Program-made: the position numbers and the translations under genes
Shown: piece after piece, positions 53,541 through 60,835 of the stretch
How the letters are laid out: every line of letters starts with the position of its first letter
Numbering within the stretch: the first letter of the stretch is position 1
The notes under the pieces: model-generated
What the model saw: the letters and a program-made list of their open reading frames with translations, nothing else
What the model was told of the DNA's origin: nothing
The model's database searches: none
NCBI GenBank assembly: GCA_963725505.1
Contig: CAVRYN010000009.1
Span: forward strand, 65,938 to 129,937
From: Udaeobacter sp963725505
GTDB lineage: Bacteria > Verrucomicrobiota > Verrucomicrobiia > Chthoniobacterales > UBA10450
Direction: 5' to 3'
Length of the DNA: 64,000 nt

Positions 53541-54005
53541 TCAATGGTGATCGCCGCCGTGCTCCTCAAACGGATTATAAATTTCCAACGCGTAATACCA
53601 GATGAAACCGTCTGGACGCGTTGCGAGGGAATGTGCGCGTCCAAAAAGAGCTTCCACATCATGGACCGTTGCGCGACCACGAGCCAGTGATCCGATTCGA
53701 CGAGTGTAAAAATCGTTCGGCGACTCTTGTGCGACGTAGGCCGGAGGCGCGATTAATACGCCATTTCGATTGAACCGAAACGCAAGCGCATCCGCTCCGT
53801 ATCCGTGGCGCAGCGGATCGGCAGTATCGATCACAGGCGCTTCATAAAGGCCGAGTTGACGAAACAAGTGCGAATCTGGGCGGACGATGTAATAGCCGTT
53901 TCGTGGTCCTAAGGAGACGTAATGTGAATCGTCGTCCCAGGAAGTCGCGCAAGCGAAACTGGCAACGCTCAGTAACAAGAAAGCAGCACACGAGCGACGC
54001 CTCAT
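53541..54005 (-). CDS. Exported protein with BamE-like segment
   Basis: 154 residues with a signal peptide (AAFLLLSVASFACA-TSW). Residues about 105-145 (GSLARGRATVHDVEALFGRA, then GFIWYYALEIYNP) show the pattern Gly-x-x-T-x-x-DV-x-x-x-x-G...WYY of BamE/SmpA-like domains, which occur in outer-membrane assembly factors. There is no lipobox. Ends in a His/Gly-rich tail (EEHGGDHH) that might bind metal. Function unknown. Confidence 0.65.
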   Translation of the reverse strand: MRRRSCAAFLLLSVASFACATSWDDDSHYVSLGPRNGYYIVRPDSHLFRQLGLYEAPVIDTADPLRHGYGADALAFRFNRNGVLIAPPAYVAQESPNDFYTRRIGSLARGRATVHDVEALFGRAHSLATRPDGFIWYYALEIYNPFEEHGGDHH

Positions 54006-54127
54006 GATCGATCAATAAGCCTCAGTCTGGTTTCTGTCCACGAACGCGATCCGGTTCGCCATATAAACGTAACAGTAATTTCTTTGTCGTTGTACCGCGT
54101 TGTTCTTACGTTTGTTCTTGATCTGGA

Positions 54128-55024
54128 ATGCAATCACTCGGTTTCCCCCGACGGGATTCAGCGCGAACTTTCGCAGCGCAACAGCGTTTCACATTTGGCG
54201 AATCGGAATCGCTGGCACCGAAACGTTATCGCGCCGGATGGATCTCTGATGCCCACCTGGGAACGCGTGGCTGCAACGCCGCAGCGCTACTGGATTTTCT
54301 GCGCGAGAACGATTTCGATACGCTCTACATCGTGGGCGACCTGATCGATATCTGGTCGCTGCGCCGCGGAATCTATTGGCCGCAGCAGCACAACGACGTG
54401 ATCCAAAAAATTCTGCGCAAATCCCGCAAAGGCACGCATGTGATCTACATCCCGGGAAATCACGACGAGCTGGTGACCGACTTCTGCGGGACCTACGGCA
54501 ACATCGAAATCAAGCAGACGGCAATTCACGTGACCGCCTCGGGGGAACGCATTCTAATCATTCACGGCCACGAACTCGATACCGTGGTACAAAACGTGAA
54601 ATGGCTTGCGTTCGCTGGCGACCTTGGTTACCAATTTCTGCTCTCGCTCAATCCGCTCATCAATTTCGTCAGGCGCCGCTTCGGTCTTGGCTACTGGTCG
54701 CTCAGCGCCTATGCCAAACGGCGTGTGAAAGACGCAGTCAGCTTCATCGGCAAATTCGAAGCCGCTGTGGCGCATTACGCGGAACGCTATCATGTGGATG
54801 CCGTCCTCTGCGGCCACATCCATAGCGCGGCCATCCGAGAGTTCGGCAACGTGACGTATTACAACTGCGGCGATTGGGTCGAGAGCTGCACGGCATTGGT
54901 CGAGGGCGAGGATGGTATTCTTTCCATGGTCAATTACCATCCACTTTCGGTTGCTCGGACGTCTCGCAACCGAATGACTGAGTCGTTTTCCGACGAACAG
55001 AGTCTGCTTGCTTGCTCCGATTAG
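54128..55024 (+). CDS. LpxH-like UDP-2,3-diacylglucosamine pyrophosphatase/metallophosphoesterase
   Basis: 298 residues. The five metallophosphoesterase motifs are present: SDAHLG (about residue 40), VGDLIDIW, GNHDE, IIHGHELD and CGHIHSA. The helical insertion between GHELD and CGHIH matches LpxH-type enzymes that make lipid X for lipid A, but relatives with this N-terminal RAGWISDAHLG form hydrolyse other phospholipid-like substrates. Start is uncertain, since the first 30 residues have no clear conservation. Alone on this strand. Confidence 0.82.
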   Translation: MQSLGFPRRDSARTFAAQQRFTFGESESLAPKRYRAGWISDAHLGTRGCNAAALLDFLRENDFDTLYIVGDLIDIWSLRRGIYWPQQHNDVIQKILRKSRKGTHVIYIPGNHDELVTDFCGTYGNIEIKQTAIHVTASGERILIIHGHELDTVVQNVKWLAFAGDLGYQFLLSLNPLINFVRRRFGLGYWSLSAYAKRRVKDAVSFIGKFEAAVAHYAERYHVDAVLCGHIHSAAIREFGNVTYYNCGDWVESCTALVEGEDGILSMVNYHPLSVARTSRNRMTESFSDEQSLLACSD

Positions 55025-55122
55025 CTTGGTGGTCCGGCTCAGGCCGCTTGTGTCATCGGCTTGTCACGCGCTTTTGACAATTCGTAACCTGACGGCCAAC
55101 AGGCAAGTGAGTACGCTCACCC

Positions 55123-55332
55123 ATGCGCGTAATCACAATTAAGCGAACGGTCCCGAAAATAAGACGAGCGCGAACGATACGCGGACGACTTGTTCTCCAA
55201 TTCGCCCGAGATTTCTTCGCGAGCGAGAATCACCTGCAGTTTGCGATTGAAGGGTTGCTCTTCGGAGTGCTGCTGGCGCTTTGCGCATGGCCTATTATTG
55301 CTGCGGCCGGCGCGATCAGTCAGATTCCATAG
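55123..55332 (+). CDS. Small membrane protein
   Basis: 69 residues: a very basic N-terminus (KRTVPKIRRARTIRGRL) and one hydrophobic helix (AIEGLLFGVLLALCAWPIIAAAGAI). No family recognised. Coding status rests on the helix and on the absence of competing frames. Confidence 0.4.
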   Translation: MRVITIKRTVPKIRRARTIRGRLVLQFARDFFASENHLQFAIEGLLFGVLLALCAWPIIAAAGAISQIP

Positions 55333-55375
55333 ATCGCAACGAAAAAAAGTGTTTGCACATTAGAAATGAATCGCT

Positions 55376-55401
55376 AATAGTTAACCAGATGGTTAAATAT
55401 T
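55376..55401. promoter_or_regulatory. Palindromic operator overlapping the arsR-type start codon
   Basis: AATAGTTAACCA-GA-TGGTTAAATATT is an inverted repeat matching at 11 of 12 positions. It covers the ATG at 55389, so a dimer bound here would block transcription or translation of the regulator gene. This length and symmetry suit ArsR-family binding. Confidence 0.7.
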
Positions 55402-55733
55402 CGAGCACACTGAACAGAACCTTCGCCGCCCTGGCCGATCCCACCCGGCGCCGGATCATCGCCCATCTTGCCCGGGGCGACCGACGCGTCACCGACCTCG
55501 CCCGCCCGCACGCCATGTCCTTACCCGCGGTTTCGAAACATCTCCGCGTTTTGGAGAAAGCTGGATTGTTACGCCGGCGGCGTTACGGGCGCGTGCATGA
55601 AATGCAGCTGGACGCCAAACCGCTCAAACAAGCCGCGCAATGGGTCGAAGAGTACAGAAAATTCTGGGAAGGCTCGCTCGATCGTTTGGCCGCTTATTTG
55701 GAAAAGACCAAAGACCCCTCGAAAAAACGATAA
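55389..55733 (+). CDS. ArsR-family transcriptional regulator
   Basis: 114 residues from the ATG at 55389; the longer frame to 55281 has no protein-like character. The winged helix is clear: FAALADPTRRRIIAHLARGD, then RRVTDLARPHAMSLPAVSKHLRVLEKAGLLRRRRYGRVHEM. The usual metal-binding Cys pairs are missing, so it belongs with the SRPBCC-linked ArsR regulators rather than arsenic sensors. It precedes a DUF899 gene and two SRPBCC genes, the standard companions of that group. Confidence 0.9.
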   Translation: MVKYSSTLNRTFAALADPTRRRIIAHLARGDRRVTDLARPHAMSLPAVSKHLRVLEKAGLLRRRRYGRVHEMQLDAKPLKQAAQWVEEYRKFWEGSLDRLAAYLEKTKDPSKKR

Positions 55734-55745
55734 ACAATTACGACC

Positions 55746-55940
55746 ATGTGTCCCGCTTGCATCGCCAGCATTACTTTCATCGCCGCAGGCGCGACGTCGA
55801 GCGGTGGACTAGGCGTCCTCGCCATGAGCAGGTTTTACAGGAGAAAACAGACGGACCAAATCAAAGGAAACCAAAATGAAACTGCAAGAGATGAAACCAA
55901 GAACAAAAGCGAAACAAAGAGAAATCGTTTCCGAAGCTGA
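55746..55940 (+). CDS. Small Cys-containing membrane protein
   Basis: 64 residues. MCPACIASITFIAAGATSSG starts with a CPxC motif and a hydrophobic helix, followed by GVLAMSRFYRRKQ. Small proteins of this sort are often found between ArsR and SRPBCC genes. The tail after about residue 45 overlaps the DUF899 gene and may not be real. Function unknown; the CPAC motif suggests redox or metal handling. Confidence 0.5.
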   Translation: MCPACIASITFIAAGATSSGGLGVLAMSRFYRRKQTDQIKGNQNETARDETKNKSETKRNRFRS

Positions 55941-56607
55941 GTGGCTGATTGCGCGAAAAGATTTGCTGACGCGAGAAAAAGAATTCACGCGCCAGCGAGA
56001 TGCGCTCAGCGCCGCGCGGCGTCAACTGCCGATGGTCAAGATCGATAAACAGTACGTTTTCGACGGCCCGGAAGGCAAGGAGACGCTGTCCGATCTCTTC
56101 GATGGCCGCAGCCAGCTGATTGTTTACCACTTTATGTTCGGCCCGGACTGGGAGGAAGGCTGCAAAAGCTGTTCCTATCTGGCTGACCACTTCGATGGGG
56201 CAAACTGGCACTTGCCGCATCGAGACGTGAGCTTCGTCGCGATCTCGCGCGCACCACTCTCCAAATTGGAAGGCTACAAAAAGCGCATGGGTTGGCGCTT
56301 CAAATGGGTGTCATCCGAAGGGAACGATTTCAATTTCGACTATCACGTCTCGTTCACAAAGGAGGATGAGAAGAAAAACAAGGTCTACTACAACTACGAA
56401 GGCGGGGAATTCATCAACGACGAGCTACCCGGGCTGAGCGTGTTTTATAAAGATGAAAACGGCGACATCTTTCACACTTATTCGACTTACGCGCGCGGAC
56501 TCGACAGTTTAGTTGGCGCCTACAACTTTCTCGATCTCGTGCCGAAAGGACGCGACGAGGATCCGGATTCGACGATGGATTGGGTCCGCCGCCACGACCA
56601 ATATTGA
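55876..56607 (+). CDS. DUF899 thioredoxin-like protein
   Basis: 243 residues. VSEAEWLIARKDLLTREKEFT at the N-terminus, then MVKIDKQYVFDGPEGKETLSDLFDGRSQLIVYHFMFGPDW, CKSCSYLADHFDG, HLPHRDVSFVAISRAPL and GNDFNFDYHVSF are the DUF899 signature. The fold is thioredoxin-like but without a standard CxxC at the usual place (here CKSC follows the first strand). Function unknown; typically next to SRPBCC genes. Confidence 0.9.
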   Translation: MKLQEMKPRTKAKQREIVSEAEWLIARKDLLTREKEFTRQRDALSAARRQLPMVKIDKQYVFDGPEGKETLSDLFDGRSQLIVYHFMFGPDWEEGCKSCSYLADHFDGANWHLPHRDVSFVAISRAPLSKLEGYKKRMGWRFKWVSSEGNDFNFDYHVSFTKEDEKKNKVYYNYEGGEFINDELPGLSVFYKDENGDIFHTYSTYARGLDSLVGAYNFLDLVPKGRDEDPDSTMDWVRRHDQY

Positions 56608-56617
56608 TCCAACGATT

Positions 56618-57073
56618 ATGACTACGGAACAAAACCTGGCTGAAGGCGTTGTGGTCGAGCGCACTTTCGACGCGCCGATCACGCGCGTTTGGAAAGCGCT
56701 GACCGATGTGAATGAAATGCGGCAGTGGTATTTCGACCTGAAGGAATTCAAGCCGGAAGTCGGCTTTGAGTTTGAATTCGTCGTCGAGCACGAAGGCACG
56801 ACTTATCACCATCTTTGCCGAGTCACTGAAGTGATTCTGCAACAGAAAATCGCCTACACCTGGCGTTACAAGGCCGAACCGGGCGATTCATTGGTTACGT
56901 TTGAACTGTTCGACGAAGGCAAAAAGACGCGGGTGAAACTGACACACACGGGCATTGAAACATTTCCGAAAACCCCGGCCTATGCGCGGAAGAATTTCGA
57001 GGCCGGATGGACGGCCATTATCGGCTCGGAGCTCAAGCAATTCGTTGAGAAGAAAGAGAAAGGAAAATCATGA
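56618..57073 (+). CDS. SRPBCC/AHSA1-family protein
   Basis: 151 residues from the ATG at 56618. The AHSA1 pattern is clear: VVVERTFDAPITRVWKALTD, EMRQWYFD, VGFEFEFVVEHEG, KIAYTWRYK and GWTAIIGSELKQFVE. This fold binds lipids or other hydrophobic ligands. Its stop overlaps the start of the next SRPBCC gene by four bases (ATGA), so the two are coupled. Confidence 0.88.
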   Translation: MTTEQNLAEGVVVERTFDAPITRVWKALTDVNEMRQWYFDLKEFKPEVGFEFEFVVEHEGTTYHHLCRVTEVILQQKIAYTWRYKAEPGDSLVTFELFDEGKKTRVKLTHTGIETFPKTPAYARKNFEAGWTAIIGSELKQFVEKKEKGKS

Positions 57074-57520
57074 CCACCAAAGCGAGCCGAGAAGACATCA
57101 CTTCATATCAAGCGGTTCATCAACGCCCCGCGAGCTCGCGTTTACGCCGCGTGGACCGATCCGGCGCAATTAAAAGAATGGTGGGGACCCGAGACCGTTC
57201 GTACCCGCAACTTCGCCGCAGACGTACGTGTCGGCGGCAAATATCGCTGGGACCTCATCAACCAGGAAGACGAGGAAATGAGCGTGTTCGGTGAGTACCG
57301 CGAGCTGGTTCCGGAAAAGAAAATTGTCTTTACCTGGAAATGGGATGACGACGATGTTTGGGAAAATCGCAATAGCGTCGTGACGGTGGAACTTTTCGAC
57401 GCCGCTGGCGGCACTGAGCTGCATTTGCGTCACGAACAACTGCCGAGCACAGAATCGCGCGATCGTCACAACGAAGGTTGGAACAGCGTTCTCGATCGGT
57501 TGGGAAAATTTTTATTGTAG
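57070..57520 (+). pseudogene. Second SRPBCC/AHSA1-family protein, one frameshift
   Basis: The ATG at 57070 starts MTTKASREDI; near 57105 the frame must change to FINAPRARVYAAWTDPAQL, KEWWGPETVRTRNFAADVRV, MSVFGEYRELVPEKKIVFTW and GWNSVLDRLGKFLL. The break falls in a short T-run, where two missing Ts would restore ITFHIKRF. About 150 residues when joined. Its TAG stop lies inside the palindromic repeat at 57514-57569. Confidence 0.8.
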
Positions 57521-57569
57521 GGCGTTTCTGTGAAACGCCCGGCGTCCGCCGCGGCGGACGCCCTACAAT
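57514..57569. repeat. REP-like ATTGTAGGGCG...CGCCCTACAAT palindrome, copy 2
   Basis: Nearly the same ends and first hairpin as 35654-35707 (ATTGTAGGGCGTTTCTG, GACGCCCTACAATTTG), with a different centre. The stop codon of the SRPBCC gene is within it. Confidence 0.8.
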
Positions 57570-57600
57570 TTGTCAGCAAATAAAACCAAAGGAGAAAAAA

Positions 57601-57966
57601 ATGAACACTGAAGAAGTTGCAAAAAAAGTGATGGAGTTGGTTCGCAAACAGGCTTGGTACGAAGCGCTCGACTTGTACGACGACAACATCGTTAGCGTGG
57701 AAGCATACAGCGCCGGCGGCGGTTCGCCGGAGACGCGCGGCAAAGAAGGCGTTCGCGGCAAGATCGATTGGTGGGTCAACGCGATGGAAGTCCATAGCTT
57801 CAATGCCAGCGGGCCGTTCGTTGGACACGATCGATTCGTCGTTCAATACGATGCTGACGTGACGGACAAAAAGTCGAAAGAGCGCCGACAATTGTCCGAA
57901 GTGGGCGTTTATACGGTTAAGGACGGAAAGATCGTCCGCGAAGAGTTCTTGCCGCGCGTCGATTGA
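57601..57966 (+). CDS. SnoaL-like / NTF2-fold protein
   Basis: 121 residues from the ATG at 57601 with AAAGGAG upstream. VAKKVMELVRKQAWYEALDLYDDNIVS is the N-terminal helix of the SnoaL-like fold; GKEGVRGKIDWWVNAMEVHSF and VGHDRFVVQYDADV follow. Function unknown. It may belong to the ArsR-SRPBCC group. Confidence 0.82.
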   Translation: MNTEEVAKKVMELVRKQAWYEALDLYDDNIVSVEAYSAGGGSPETRGKEGVRGKIDWWVNAMEVHSFNASGPFVGHDRFVVQYDADVTDKKSKERRQLSEVGVYTVKDGKIVREEFLPRVD

Positions 57967-58167
57967 GATTTCACGCGTTGCGAACGCCGGTCGCTCTTGG
58001 AGGAAGACATACGGGGGGCCGGTGATCGAAACGATAGAACCGCCTGTGACTGTCAAGCGGCGCGTTGTCCGATGTTTCCGGCCGTAACTCAGCGATTGCA
58101 TTGGAGTTTCCCCGATCCTTCTGCCCCTCAAGTTGCGCAACCGTCTCGCGCGGATTTCATTCATTGC

Positions 58168-58965
58168 ATGAGGACAAAGCTTGCCGAATCATCTTCGGAA
58201 ACCATTCGCGAAGAAGTCCGACAACGTTATGGCGCGACTGCTCGTGGAGAATCATCTTCGTGCGGTGACGGGTGCTGCAGTTCTACCAGTACCGAGATGC
58301 TCGGTTACTCCGCCGAAGATTCAGCAATCGCGCCGGAACCTGCGAACCTCGGGCTTGGCTGTGGAAATCCGCTGGCAATCGCGTCGCTGCAGCCGGGCCA
58401 AACGGTTCTCGATCTCGGTTGCGGAGCGGGGTTCGATTCCTTTCTTGCAGCGCGAGCGGTTGGTCCGAGTGGCACGGTGATCGGTGTCGACATGACGCAC
58501 GAGATGCTAGCGAAAGCGCGCGAGAACGCCAAAAACCACGGATTCAGCAACGTCGAATTTCGCTTAGGCGAAATCGAAGCTCTCCCTGTGGCAGATCAAA
58601 GCGTGGACGTAATCATATCCAACTGCGTTATCAATCTGTCGCCGGAAAAGCCGCGTGTGTTCGCGGAAGCGTATCGTGTTCTGAAGCCTGGCGGCCGACT
58701 TGCAGTCGCGGATATCGTTGCGACCGCAACACTGCCTGACGAAATCAGGGGAGATTGGGCGGCTTACACCGGATGCATGGCTGGTGCATCGCAAATCGGC
58801 GACATGGAGGAGATGTTGCGACAGGCCGGCTTTGACAAGATCAAGATCGCGCCGAAGGACGCGTCTCGCTCGTTCATTCGCGAATGGCTTCCTGGAAAAC
58901 AGGCCGAAGATTATCTGGTTTCCGCAACGATCGAGGCTGTGAAGCCGACGGTTGCGGCAAGCTAA
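58168..58965 (+). CDS. arsM: ArsM-like arsenite methyltransferase
   Basis: 265 residues from the ATG at 58168; the frame is open farther upstream with no clear start. A Cys-rich SCGDGCCSS segment near the N-terminus precedes SAM motif I VLDLGCGAGFDSFLAARAVG, GVDMTHEMLAKARENA, and SNCVINLSPEKPRVFAEAYRVLKPGGRLAVAD. NCVINL and a later GCMAGA supply the two As-binding Cys positions of ArsM. It would methylate arsenite with SAM. An arsC remnant lies at 46040. Confidence 0.88.
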   Translation: MRTKLAESSSETIREEVRQRYGATARGESSSCGDGCCSSTSTEMLGYSAEDSAIAPEPANLGLGCGNPLAIASLQPGQTVLDLGCGAGFDSFLAARAVGPSGTVIGVDMTHEMLAKARENAKNHGFSNVEFRLGEIEALPVADQSVDVIISNCVINLSPEKPRVFAEAYRVLKPGGRLAVADIVATATLPDEIRGDWAAYTGCMAGASQIGDMEEMLRQAGFDKIKIAPKDASRSFIREWLPGKQAEDYLVSATIEAVKPTVAAS

Positions 58966-58967
58966 AC

Positions 58968-60548
58968 CTATTTCGCTGACTTTCCGGCAGCTCCGATGAA
59001 AATCAGTGCGGTAGCTGCACTCGCGATTGCCAGAGCTGCGCCAATCGCCATGACCATTCTGAATCCGGAAACGAAAGATTCGTCAATCGCGCGGCGAATC
59101 ACCTGCTGGGTTGCCGGGCCTGGATCTTCCGGAATCGCAATGGCGGCGAGCTTCGTGCGTTGCATCTGCAACGATCGCGCTACTGATGTCGGCAGGTTTG
59201 ATTGTGCCACTCGCTTATCGAGCGCGTGATTGAACACGTGGAGCATCACGATTCCGAGAACAGCAATCGCGATGAGGCCAGCGGTGCGAGCGACTGCGTT
59301 GTTGACGCCCGACGCGATTCCGGCACGGTTTTCAGCGACTGAACCCATTACCGCCGTGGTAAGCGGCGCCACGCTGATGGCCATGCCTAATCCGAGAACA
59401 ACCACCGGCGGAAAAAAATTTGTCCAATAGCTGCCCCCGACCGTTGGCAGCATAAAAAGCAAATAACCTGAGGCGGCTATAAATGAACCGATCAGGAGCG
59501 GAAGCTTCGGACCGTAACTGGTGACGAGTCCACCCGACCAGCGCGACAGAAGAGAAATGATCAATATGAATGGCAATAGCGCCGCGCCCGCAGCAGTCGC
59601 GGAGTAATGCTGAACTTGAATCAAATTCAGCGGCAGGAAAAACAATGTTCCACCAAGCGCAGCGTAGAGCAGAAAGGTTAAAAGGTTCGTTCCCGTAAAT
59701 ATTCGTGAACGGAAAAGAGCGAGGGGCAACATCGGATTCGGAACTTGCCTCTCTCTCATCACAAACAGCGCGAGGAGCACGACAGCGGCAGTGAGCGCCG
59801 CAAGCACCGATCGATCGTTGAAACCGAGACGCGAAGATTCGATCAACCCGTAAACCAACGTGCCCAAACCCAATGCTGCCAAAGCTGCGCCTAACCAGTC
59901 GAGGCCGGCGCTTTCTGGATCAGAGCTTTCTGGGACGCGCAACAGCGAGATTACGATCACCAAAACCGCGAGCGGAATGTTAATGAAGAACACTGCGCGC
60001 CAGGATGCGTGTTCGATAAGCCAGCCGCCGATCACTGGCCCGATCGCGGTTGTGATCGCGCTGAAGCCAGACCAGGTGCCGATGGCGCGTCCGCGTTGGT
60101 CCTCCGAAAACGAACTGCTGATAATAGCGAGACTGCCCGGAACAAGGAGCGCCGCGCCAAGTCCCTGAAAAGCACGAGCCGCGATGAGCTGATGAATGTT
60201 GGCCGCTAATCCGCACGCGGCCGATGCGAACGCGAAGACCGCAATGCCGATCAGAAAAACTCGGCGACGCCCGTAGTGATCGCCAAGCGAACCGCCGAGC
60301 AGCAGGAGCGCCGAGAGTAGAAGTGAATAGGCTTCGATCACCCATTGCACGTCCACGGCGGTGGCGTTCAGGTTCGCCTGAAGAGCGGGCAACGCGACGT
60401 TTACAGCAGTCCCATCGATGAACGCCATGCTCGTCGCGAGAATGGTGGCAGCGAGAATCCAGGGTCCGCGCGATTTAGCACACGGCGCTGTCTGCGGCGC
60501 GGATCGAATTACGTTCTCGTCACAAGGTTCCTGGACCAGCGCCCACAT
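58968..60548 (-). CDS. MFS multidrug exporter, DHA2 (EmrB/QacA) family
   Basis: 526 residues from the ATG at 60548 (MWALVQEPCDEN); a longer frame overlaps the zinc-finger gene. About 14 transmembrane helices. ILATSMAFIDGTAVNVALPAL opens TM1 with the conserved Asp, LLGGSLGDHYGRRRVFLIG is motif A, and GPVIGGWLIEHASWRAVFFIN is motif C. The family exports drugs or dyes by proton exchange. It is convergent with arsM. Ligand unknown. Confidence 0.92.
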   Translation of the reverse strand: MWALVQEPCDENVIRSAPQTAPCAKSRGPWILAATILATSMAFIDGTAVNVALPALQANLNATAVDVQWVIEAYSLLLSALLLLGGSLGDHYGRRRVFLIGIAVFAFASAACGLAANIHQLIAARAFQGLGAALLVPGSLAIISSSFSEDQRGRAIGTWSGFSAITTAIGPVIGGWLIEHASWRAVFFINIPLAVLVIVISLLRVPESSDPESAGLDWLGAALAALGLGTLVYGLIESSRLGFNDRSVLAALTAAVVLLALFVMRERQVPNPMLPLALFRSRIFTGTNLLTFLLYAALGGTLFFLPLNLIQVQHYSATAAGAALLPFILIISLLSRWSGGLVTSYGPKLPLLIGSFIAASGYLLFMLPTVGGSYWTNFFPPVVVLGLGMAISVAPLTTAVMGSVAENRAGIASGVNNAVARTAGLIAIAVLGIVMLHVFNHALDKRVAQSNLPTSVARSLQMQRTKLAAIAIPEDPGPATQQVIRRAIDESFVSGFRMVMAIGAALAIASAATALIFIGAAGKSAK

Positions 60549-60558
60549 ATTTGCGAAA

Positions 60559-60828
60559 TCAATATTCGCAAAACGCGTCGTCCGGATAGCAATATAACCA
60601 GCGCTCGCCCGGCTGTGCAGAAGCAATGACCGGATGCTCCGTGGCGCGGGCGTGTTTGCTGGCGTGTCGATTCGGTGAGCTGTCACAACACAGCGTGACG
60701 CCACACGTCTGGCACGTCCGCAGATGCACCCAGTAGCTGCCGATCTTCACGCACTCTTCGCATTCAGCGCGCTGCGGCTGCTTGACTGCTTCGATTGCAT
60801 CCAAATGAGAGCACCCGCGGTCATTCAT
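60559..60828 (-). CDS. UBP-type zinc finger protein
   Basis: 89 residues forming one ZnF-UBP domain: CSHLD, CEECV, HLRTCQTCGVTLCCDSS, NRHASKHARATEHPVIA, then YCYPDDAFCEY. Nine or so Cys/His residues bind zinc. In eukaryotes the domain binds the free C-terminus of ubiquitin; in bacteria the role is unknown, but it is repeatedly adjacent to the cNMP/TrxR-like fusion, as here (seven bases downstream of it). Confidence 0.88.
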   Translation of the reverse strand: MNDRGCSHLDAIEAVKQPQRAECEECVKIGSYWVHLRTCQTCGVTLCCDSSPNRHASKHARATEHPVIASAQPGERWLYCYPDDAFCEY

Positions 60829-60835
60829 GGTTGGC

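Noticed and set aside
60549..60704. N-terminal extension of the MFS exporter
   Set aside because: It overlaps the zinc-finger gene and carries no helix expected before TM1; the ATG at 60548 is better.
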